DNA from: Yersinia intermedia
GTDB lineage: Bacteria > Pseudomonadota > Gammaproteobacteria > Enterobacterales > Enterobacteriaceae
DNA: 64,000 nt
NCBI RefSeq assembly: GCF_900635455.1
Contig: NZ_LR134116.1
Span: 3,162,001-3,226,000, forward strand
Reading direction: 5' to 3'
Of the stretch, positions 57,872-64,000 are shown one piece after another; the stretch's first letter is position 1, and every line of letters begins with the position of its first letter. The position numbers and the translations under genes were made by a program. A model generated the notes under the pieces. That model was not told where the DNA came from, made no database searches, and was given only the letters and a program-made list of their open reading frames with translations.

Positions 57872-57887
57872 TGTGATAAATGTCACC
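57872..57887. promoter_or_regulatory. CRP site between nagE and nagB
   Basis: TGTGA-TAAATG-TCACC, one mismatch from the CRP consensus. Confidence 0.75.
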
Positions 57888-57932
57888 AAAAACTAGTGAA
57901 AAAGCACCAATGCACTAGCCATGATACAAAAC

Positions 57933-57956
57933 TTATTTTATCATTCGAAAAATGAA
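57933..57956. promoter_or_regulatory. NagC-like operator near nagB
   Basis: TTATTTTATCATTCGAAAAA TGAA, with palindromic core TCATT-CGAAA-AATGA. About 110 bases before nagB. Confidence 0.55.
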
Positions 57957-58059
57957 CGAAGTATTGTACCAACGCATGAGTCAAAATCTGAGTTACGCTT
58001 AGCTGGATGATTCGAACCGCGTAGAGTATAGCCACTATTAGCAATCCAAGAGGTGCAAG

Positions 58060-58860
58060 ATGAGACTTATCCCACTGAAAAACACCACAGAAGTTGGTAA
58101 ATGGGCAGCGCGTCATATCGTTAGCCGTATCAATTCGTTTAAACCAACCGCTGAGCGCCCGTTTGTTCTGGGTCTGCCAACCGGTGGCACACCGATGGAG
58201 GCATACAAACATCTGGTCGCCATGCACAAAGCCGGTGACGTCAGTTTTCAAAACGTGGTTACGTTCAACATGGACGAATATGTCGGTTTGCCACAGGAAC
58301 ATCCTGAAAGCTACTACACCTTCATGCACTCCAATTTCTTCGATCATGTTGATATCCCAGCCGAGAACATCAACCTGTTAAATGGCAACGCGCCAGATAT
58401 CGATGAAGAATGCCGTCGTTACGAAGCAAAAATTAAGTCTTACGGCAAAATTAACCTGTTTATGGGTGGCGTGGGCGTTGACGGTCACATCGCATTTAAT
58501 GAACCGGCATCATCTTTGGCATCCCGTACCCGCATCAAAACCCTGACCCAAGAAACCCGCATTGCTAACTCCCGCTTCTTTGGTGGTGATGCAAACCTCG
58601 TGCCGAAATATGCACTTACAGTAGGTGTGGGTACATTGCTGGATGCAGAAGAAGTGATGATTCTGGTCACTGGCCACGGCAAAGCACAAGCCTTGCAAGC
58701 GGCAGTTGAAGGGAGCATCAATCACATGTGGACCATCAGTTGCCTGCAACTGCATGCCAAAGCCATCATGGTGTGTGATGAGCCTTCCACTATGGAATTG
58801 AAGGTTAAAACTGTAAAATACTTCCATGAATTGGAAGCTGAAAATATCAAAGGTCTGTAA
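58060..58860 (+). CDS. nagB: Glucosamine-6-phosphate deaminase
   Basis: Converts GlcN-6-P to fructose 6-phosphate and ammonia, the last step of GlcNAc catabolism. 266 residues, the same as E. coli. The phosphate loop is [14 protein letters not shown], the Asp base lies in [11 protein letters not shown], and the ring-opening block [16 protein letters not shown] contains the catalytic Asp/His/Glu. First gene of nagBACD; nagA follows 19 bases later. Confidence 0.98.
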   Translation: MRLIPLKNTTEVGKWAARHIVSRINSFKPTAERPFVLGLPTGGTPMEAYKHLVAMHKAGDVSFQNVVTFNMDEYVGLPQEHPESYYTFMHSNFFDHVDIPAENINLLNGNAPDIDEECRRYEAKIKSYGKINLFMGGVGVDGHIAFNEPASSLASRTRIKTLTQETRIANSRFFGGDANLVPKYALTVGVGTLLDAEEVMILVTGHGKAQALQAAVEGSINHMWTISCLQLHAKAIMVCDEPSTMELKVKTVKYFHELEAENIKGL

Positions 58861-58879
58861 TAGTCATCAGGGGGCTAAG

Positions 58880-60025
58880 ATGTACGCTTTAACTCACGGC
58901 CGTATTTATACCAGCCACGAAGTACTGGATAATCATGCTGTTGTCGTGGCTGATGGATTGATTGAACGTATCTGTCCTGCCGCTGAACTTCCGGCTGATA
59001 TTGAGGTGCGCGATTTGGGCGGCGCCATTCTAGCCCCCGGATTTATTGATGTGCAGTTAAATGGCTGCGGCGGTGTGCAATTCAATGACTCTCTTGAGGC
59101 TATCTCCGAAGAGACGTTGGATATCATGCAGCGCGCTAATGAAAAGTCAGGTTGCACCAGCTTCCTGCCAACACTCATTACATGCAGTGATGAGTTTATG
59201 AAGCACGGCGTTAATGTCATGCGTTCATATCTACAAAAAAACCAGCATAAAGCGTTGGGTCTGCATCTGGAGGGGCCATATCTTAGCCCGCTCAAGAAAG
59301 GCACCCATAATCCGGCGTTTATTCGTAAACCCACCGCTGAAATGATTGATTATCTGTGCGCAAATGCGGACGTGATTAGCCAATTCACTCTGGCACCAGA
59401 AATGGTCGATGACAAATACATCCGCCAGTTGACTGAAGCCGGTATTCTGGTTTCAGCCGGCCACTCCAACGCTACCTATCAGCAAGCCCGCCAAGGCTTT
59501 GCTGCTGGTATTCGCTTTGCGACACACCTGTATAATGCCATGCCATACATCACCGGGCGTGAACCTGGCCTGATCGGGGCTATTTTTGATACCCCAGAAG
59601 TCTACACCGGGGTCATAGCGGATGGCCTGCATGTCGACTGGGCCAATATCCGCAACGCAAAACGCCTGAAAGGTGACAAACTGGTACTGGTAACCGATGC
59701 CACCGCTCCGGCGGGTGCTGAAATTGATCAATTTATTTTTGCTGGCAAAACAATATACTATCGTAACGGTTTATGTGTGGATGAGAATGGCACATTAAGC
59801 GGTTCAGCACTGACGATGATCGAAGCGGTACAAAATAGTGTTGAACACGTTGGCATCGCACTGGACGAAACATTGCGTATGGCGACACTGTATGCGGCCC
59901 GCGCTATTGGCGTGGATAAGCAGTTAGGGAGTATCGAAGTCGGCAAAGTAGCCAACCTGACTGCCTTTACCCGCGATTATAAAATCACTAAAACCATCGT
60001 TAACGGCAACGAGGTTTTAAAATAA
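58880..60025 (+). CDS. nagA: N-acetylglucosamine-6-phosphate deacetylase
   Basis: Removes the acetyl group from GlcNAc-6-P made by NagE. I start at [16 protein letters not shown] (381 residues; E. coli 382), with AGGGGG 6 bases before the ATG. An in-frame ATG at 58826 lies inside nagB and is not used. Metal and substrate motifs are [35 protein letters not shown] and VTDATAPAG. Its substrate GlcNAc-6-P is also the inducer that releases NagC. Confidence 0.97.
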   Translation: MYALTHGRIYTSHEVLDNHAVVVADGLIERICPAAELPADIEVRDLGGAILAPGFIDVQLNGCGGVQFNDSLEAISEETLDIMQRANEKSGCTSFLPTLITCSDEFMKHGVNVMRSYLQKNQHKALGLHLEGPYLSPLKKGTHNPAFIRKPTAEMIDYLCANADVISQFTLAPEMVDDKYIRQLTEAGILVSAGHSNATYQQARQGFAAGIRFATHLYNAMPYITGREPGLIGAIFDTPEVYTGVIADGLHVDWANIRNAKRLKGDKLVLVTDATAPAGAEIDQFIFAGKTIYYRNGLCVDENGTLSGSALTMIEAVQNSVEHVGIALDETLRMATLYAARAIGVDKQLGSIEVGKVANLTAFTRDYKITKTIVNGNEVLK

Positions 60026-60041
60026 GCGAGTAATTTTATTG

Positions 60042-61262
60042 ATGAGCACCGGCGGACAGTCACAAATTGGTAATGTGGATCTTGTGAAGCAACTCAATGG
60101 TGCCGTTGTTTACCGGCTTATTGATCAGCAAGGCCCGATTTCGCGCATTCAGATTGCCGATCTCAGCCAGCTCGCCCCCGCCAGTGTCACCAAAATTACG
60201 CGTCAACTGCTGGAGCGGGGGCTTATCAAGGAAGTTGATCAGCAAGCCTCCACCGGCGGTCGCCGTGCTATCTCTATCGTGACAGAAAACCGCCAGTTCC
60301 ATACTATTGCGGTGCGTCTTGGCCGCCATGATGCGACTATCACCCTGTTTGATATGAGTGGTAAATCGCTGGGCGAAGAGCATTATTCGCTGCCTGAGCG
60401 CACGCAAGAAACGCTTGAGCACGCGCTATTTACTATTATCAGCCAATTTATTGAAGCCTATCAGCGCAAATTACGTGAGCTGATTGCCATTGCCGTTATC
60501 CTCCCAGGCTTGGTTGAACCGCGCAAAGGTATCGTGCGCTATATGCCCCATATCAATGTCAGCGACTGGCCATTAGTTGAGAATCTGCAAAATCGTTTTA
60601 ATGTCACCAGTTTTGTCGGCCACGATATTCGGAGTTTGGCATTGGCAGAGCACTATTTTGGTGCAACACGTGACTGCGAAGACTCCATCTTGGTTCGTCT
60701 GCACCGTGGTACCGGTGCGGGTATCATCGTAAATAGCCAGATATTCTTAGGCAGCAATGGCAACGTGGGTGAGATCGGCCATATCCAAATTGACCCACTG
60801 GGTGAGCGCTGTTATTGCGGTAACTTTGGCTGTCTGGAAACAGTGGCCTCCAATGCAGCGATTGAAAATCGGGTGCGCCACCTGCTCGCTCAGGGCTACC
60901 CAAGCAAATTAACGCTGGATGATTGCCATATTGGCGCTATCTGTAAAGCGGCTAACCGGGGTGACTTGCTGGCAAGCGAAGTGATTGAGCATGTGGGCCG
61001 CTATCTGGGCAAAGCCATTTCTATCGCCATCAACTTATTTAATCCGCAAAAAGTCGTTATTGCGGGTGAAATCATTGAAGCCGATAAAATCCTGCTACCC
61101 GCTATTCAGAGCTGCATCAATACACAAGTATTGAAAAACTTCCGCCTGAATCTGCCAGTCGTCACGTCGCAGCTTGATCATCAGTCTGCAATCGGTGCTT
61201 TTGCTCTGGCTAAGCGCGCCATGTTGAACGGCGTATTATTGCAACGCCTGCTGGAAAACTAA
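60042..61262 (+). CDS. nagC: NagC, ROK-family repressor of the GlcNAc/chitin regulon
   Basis: 406 residues, the same as E. coli NagC (MSTGGQSQIGNVDLVKQLNG). The N-terminal HTH is LSQLAPASVTKITRQLLERG, the ROK sugar-binding domain follows, and the zinc-type motif is GHIQIDPLGERCYCGNFGCL. It represses nagE and nagBACD and, in E. coli, chiPQ until bound by GlcNAc-6-P. A TTG one codon earlier is open but the ATG at 60042 matches E. coli. 16 bases after nagA. Confidence 0.97.
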   Translation: MSTGGQSQIGNVDLVKQLNGAVVYRLIDQQGPISRIQIADLSQLAPASVTKITRQLLERGLIKEVDQQASTGGRRAISIVTENRQFHTIAVRLGRHDATITLFDMSGKSLGEEHYSLPERTQETLEHALFTIISQFIEAYQRKLRELIAIAVILPGLVEPRKGIVRYMPHINVSDWPLVENLQNRFNVTSFVGHDIRSLALAEHYFGATRDCEDSILVRLHRGTGAGIIVNSQIFLGSNGNVGEIGHIQIDPLGERCYCGNFGCLETVASNAAIENRVRHLLAQGYPSKLTLDDCHIGAICKAANRGDLLASEVIEHVGRYLGKAISIAINLFNPQKVVIAGEIIEADKILLPAIQSCINTQVLKNFRLNLPVVTSQLDHQSAIGAFALAKRAMLNGVLLQRLLEN

Positions 61263-61350
61263 CGCGTAGATGCAAATAAGGCTATGGCAGGGGTAAACCC
61301 CTTATCGCTCATGTTATAGTGGACCATTGCCGTGCAAAAATGAGTAATAT

Positions 61351-61462
61351 AATACCCTTCTGACTTGAGGCTGCTGCTCTCACTTACCCGAATACTGACC
61401 AGCGTCAGCACATCGGGATGCACTCATTTGCTGCCTAACTGTAACTCCAATTAATTTGGGTT
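61351..61462. repeat. ERIC element abutting the nagD start
   Basis: From AATACCC (61351) to TTTGGGT (61462), 112 bases. The centre is ACCCGAATACTGACCAGCGT CAGCACATCGGGAT, a variant core. It ends 5 bases before the nagD ATG, so it forms most of the nagC-nagD gap and the nagD leader. Confidence 0.75.
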
Positions 61463-61467
61463 TAACC

Positions 61468-62220
61468 ATGACAATTAAAAGCGTTATTTGTGATATCGAT
61501 GGTGTGTTGTTACATGATAATAAAGCGATACCGGGCGCTAACGACTTTCTAGCCCGGATTCAAAATGCTGGAATGCCGCTGGTTATTCTGACCAACTATC
61601 CGTCACAAACCGCGCAGGATCTGGCTAACCGCTTCAGTTCTGCCGGGTTGGACGTACCCGAAAGCGCCTTTTATACCTCGGCGATGGCAACTGCCGACTT
61701 CCTGCGCAATCAGGAAGGTAAAAAGGCCTATGTTGTGGGTGAAGGTGCATTAGTGCACGAACTCTATAAAGCTGGCTTTACCATCACCGATATCAATCCT
61801 GATTTTGTGATTGTCGGTGAAACCCGTTCCTATAACTGGGATATGATGCATAAAGCTGCCTATTTTGTCGCCAATGGTGCACGTTTTATTGCCACCAACC
61901 CCGATAGCCACGGTCATGGGTTTGCTCCGGCGTGTGGTGCCTTGTGCGCACCTATTGAGAAAATCTCCGGTCGTAAGCCATTTTATGTGGGCAAGCCCAG
62001 CCCGTGGATCATTCGCGCGGCGCTGAATAAAATGCATGCCCATTCAGAAAGCACGGTGATTGTGGGTGATAACCTGCGTACCGATATTCTGGCCGGTTTC
62101 CAGGCTGGGTTGAAAACGATTTTAGTTCTGTCCGGTGTCTCAACGCTAACAGATATTGAAGCCATGCCATTCCGCCCGAACTATGTTTTCTCTTCCGTGG
62201 TTGATATCAATATTATCTAA
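61468..62220 (+). CDS. nagD: Nucleotide/sugar phosphatase NagD (HAD-IIA)
   Basis: 250 residues, the same as E. coli NagD, a UMP/GMP-preferring HAD phosphatase of the nag operon. The catalytic motif is ICDIDGVLLHDNKAIPG, motif II ILTNYPSQT, and the late Asp motif IVGDNLRTDILAGFQAG. Start at the ATG at 61468. The usual ribosome-binding site is missing: the ERIC right end (TTTGGGT) sits directly upstream, so TTGGG may serve as a weak one. Terminator follows. Confidence 0.95.
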   Translation: MTIKSVICDIDGVLLHDNKAIPGANDFLARIQNAGMPLVILTNYPSQTAQDLANRFSSAGLDVPESAFYTSAMATADFLRNQEGKKAYVVGEGALVHELYKAGFTITDINPDFVIVGETRSYNWDMMHKAAYFVANGARFIATNPDSHGHGFAPACGALCAPIEKISGRKPFYVGKPSPWIIRAALNKMHAHSESTVIVGDNLRTDILAGFQAGLKTILVLSGVSTLTDIEAMPFRPNYVFSSVVDINII

Positions 62221-62227
62221 TCTCTGT

Positions 62228-62261
62228 TGGCGGTCATGCCATGGCCGCCAGCCTCTTTTTT
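62228..62261 (+). terminator. Rho-independent terminator of nagBACD
   Basis: TGGCGGTC / GGCCGCCA stem (one G-T pair) with a 7-base loop, then GCCTC and six T. Begins 7 bases after the nagD stop. Confidence 0.85.
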
Positions 62262-62701
62262 GCTCCCTCCCTTTTAGCGCCATGCCTTTTTTTAGTGCAG
62301 TGCACCAAAGTTTCTTGCCATTACGCCCCATTTTGGCGCATTTTCTTTTATAGCCTTCGTCCTTGATGCTGTAGGGGTATTAGCTGGGGGTCACTCACCC
62401 TAATCACTTGACTGAGTAAGCTCATCGTGACTCACCCGCTGGCAGCCTACCTGCAACGTCGAGTGCTTTGGGTATAGGTACCCATTGCCATACCCGCCAG
62501 TGCACCAAAATAATAGCGCTGTGAATTGGCGTATAAATTGCATGTATTTCTCACATCTAGTTTAGAAATAATTTGGATGACTGCATCGTCATGGGGCATA
62601 ACTTGCATCACTCATAAGCAAGTGTGAAAAAATAGATCCAGCGATGAACGACTCAAATTCAACATCATCACCGCCAAAGCAGAGAAGTTAGGGAGATTAT
62701 T
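62262..62701. other. nagD-asnB intergenic region
   Basis: 440 bases with an ERIC element at 62349-62476 and AT-rich sequence before asnB, where its promoter should lie. GGGAG lies 12 bases before the asnB ATG. No other gene seen. Confidence 0.5.
62349..62476. repeat. ERIC element, standard length
   Basis: 128 bases from TATAGCC to GGGTATA, with the core CACCCTAATCACTTGACTGA GTAAGCTCATCGTGACTC. Length and ends are typical of a complete ERIC without insertion. Confidence 0.85.
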
Positions 62702-64000
62702 ATGTGTTCTATTTTCGGGGTCCTCGACCTTAAAACCGACCCCATTGAGTTACGCAAAAAAGCGCTGGAAATGTCACGTTTAATGCGCCACCGTGGCCCA
62801 GATTGGTCTGGTGTGTGGGCAAATGATAAAGCTATTCTCGCCCACGAACGTTTGTCTATCGTTGACGTCAATACCGGTGCCCAGCCCCTGTTTAATGCGG
62901 CCCACACGCATATTTTGGCCGTTAATGGTGAGATCTATAATCATCAGGCATTACGTCAGCAATATGGCGACCGTTACGCATTCCAAACAGGCTCAGACTG
63001 TGAAGTCATTCTGGCGTTGTATCAGGAGAAGGGGCCTGAATTCCTCGACGACCTGCAAGGTATGTTCGCTTTCGTCCTGTACGACACAGAGAAAGATGCC
63101 TATCTGATTGGTCGTGACCATCTGGGGATTATCCCGCTGTATATGGGCCATGATGAAAACGGCAACATGTTTGTGGCTTCAGAGATGAAAGCATTGGTGC
63201 CGGTATGCCGCACCATTAAAGAGTTCCCGGCTGGCAGCTATCTGTGGAGTAAAGAGGGTGAAATTCGCGAATACTATCATCGCGATTGGTTTGATTTCGA
63301 CAACGTCAAAGACAATGTAACTGACAAAGTCCAGTTGGCTAACGCGTTAGAAGAAGCGGTAAAAAGCCACTTGATGTCTGACGTGCCTTACGGCGTATTG
63401 CTGTCCGGTGGTCTGGACTCTTCCGTTATCTCGGCTATCACCAAAAAATTTGCGGCCCGTCGTGTCGAAGACGATGAACGCAGTGAAGCCTGGTGGCCAC
63501 AACTGCACTCCTTTGCAGTAGGTCTGATTGGCTCCCCGGATTTGCGTGCTGCGAAAGAAGTCGCCAACCATTTAGGTACCGTGCACCATGAGATTCATTT
63601 CACCGTGCAAGAAGGGTTGGATGCTATTCGCGATGTGATTTATCACATTGAAACCTATGATGTCACCACCATCCGTGCCTCAACGCCTATGTATCTGATG
63701 TCGCGCAAAATCAAAGCGATGGGGATCAAGATGGTGCTGTCTGGCGAAGGATCAGACGAAGTATTTGGCGGCTATCTCTATTTCCACAAAGCGCCAAATG
63801 CGAAAGAATTACATGAAGAGACCGTGCGTAAATTGCTGGCCCTGCACATGTATGACTGTGCGCGTGCCAACAAAGCAATGTCTGCCTGGGGTGTTGAGGC
63901 CCGCGTACCTTTCCTGGATAAGAACTTCCTCGATGTTGCGATGCGTATCAATCCGCAGGACAAAATGTGTGGCAATGGCAAAATGGAAAAACATGTCCTG
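62702..64000 (+). CDS. asnB: Asparagine synthetase B, glutamine-hydrolysing (5' part, runs off window)
   Basis: The first 433 codons. MCSIFGVLDLKTDPIELRKK shows the N-terminal nucleophile Cys2 of the class II glutaminase domain, with the glutamine-binding blocks RHRGPDWSG, NGEIYNH and GSDCEV. The synthetase domain has the ATP-pyrophosphatase loop VLLSGGLDSSVISA and the GEGSDEVFGGYLYFH block. E. coli AsnB has 554 residues, so about 120 are missing only because of the window edge. In E. coli it also follows nagD. Confidence 0.97.
   Translation, partial: MCSIFGVLDLKTDPIELRKKALEMSRLMRHRGPDWSGVWANDKAILAHERLSIVDVNTGAQPLFNAAHTHILAVNGEIYNHQALRQQYGDRYAFQTGSDCEVILALYQEKGPEFLDDLQGMFAFVLYDTEKDAYLIGRDHLGIIPLYMGHDENGNMFVASEMKALVPVCRTIKEFPAGSYLWSKEGEIREYYHRDWFDFDNVKDNVTDKVQLANALEEAVKSHLMSDVPYGVLLSGGLDSSVISAITKKFAARRVEDDERSEAWWPQLHSFAVGLIGSPDLRAAKEVANHLGTVHHEIHFTVQEGLDAIRDVIYHIETYDVTTIRASTPMYLMSRKIKAMGIKMVLSGEGSDEVFGGYLYFHKAPNAKELHEETVRKLLALHMYDCARANKAMSAWGVEARVPFLDKNFLDVAMRINPQDKMCGNGKMEKHVL

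Larger units (their letters stand above)
57707..58059. promoter_or_regulatory. nagE-nagB divergent regulatory region
   Basis: 353 bases carrying two NagC-like operators (57839-57860 and 57933-57956) flanking a CRP-type site (57872-57887). The same set of NagC-CRP-NagC elements is known for E. coli nagE-nagB, where NagC looping represses both sides and CRP activates. GAGGTGCAAG before the nagB ATG gives the ribosome-binding site. Confidence 0.75.

Noticed and set aside
22189..62476. CRISPR array
   Set aside because: The recurring palindromes are dispersed ERIC elements, not regularly spaced direct repeats with spacers.

Overview
The window is chromosomal DNA of an enterobacterium, almost certainly a Yersinia. 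The core genes run in the E. coli/Yersinia order (sdh-gltA, ybgA-phrB, kdpFABCDE, pgm-seqA, ybfF-ybfE-fldA-fur, chiP-glnS-nagE-nagBACD-asnB), and ERIC palindromes of the yersinial type (ends near TATACCC...GGGTATA, core CCCCAGGAGCTTACATAAG) occur repeatedly. Species cannot be fixed from this window.

Layout. 1-4.9 kb: succinate dehydrogenase (sdhCDA and the start of sdhB, minus strand) divergent from citrate synthase gltA. 5-9.8 kb: a minus-strand 5-oxoproline block: 5-oxoprolinase (pxpB-pxpC-pxpA), a two-subunit putative 5-oxoproline transporter (DUF969/DUF979) and pyroglutamyl peptidase pcp. 10.2-14.4 kb: a tight ybgA-phrB-class II cyclic-nucleotide phosphodiesterase-ybgI operon and ybfA. 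14.8-23.1 kb: the complete Kdp potassium pump and its two-component system, with a conserved KdpE operator; an ERIC element separates kdpD from kdpE and kdpE appears to start with ATA. 23.2-26.1 kb: an EamA half-transporter, pgm and seqA.

26.1-42.8 kb is the accessory part, an island of about 16.6 kb between seqA and ybfF, which are neighbours in E. coli. It carries a two-partner secretion / contact-dependent inhibition locus: a CdiB/FhaC transporter, a 3121-residue CdiA/FhaB exoprotein ending in VENN, a PT-TG-like segment and an LHH-type HNH nuclease, and a SUKH immunity protein. Downstream lies an array of orphan toxin/immunity modules: a frameshifted toxin with an intact immunity gene; a second immunity gene whose toxin is reduced to a stub by an IS6-family element; and an intact colicin E3-like toxin overlapping its immunity gene. 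SymE-like genes, a broken XRE regulator and a small duplicated piece of the exoprotein gene are interspersed.

42.8-64 kb returns to core genome: ybfF, ybfE, a chemoreceptor ending in NWETF, fldA, fur, a chitooligosaccharide uptake/degradation operon (chiP-chiQ-chitobiase), glnS, the N-acetylglucosamine regulon (nagE divergent from nagBACD) and the first 433 codons of asnB. Palindromes resembling NagC operators and CRP sites sit upstream of chiP and between nagE and nagB, which fits joint control of chitin and GlcNAc use. No tRNA, rRNA or CRISPR array was recognised.
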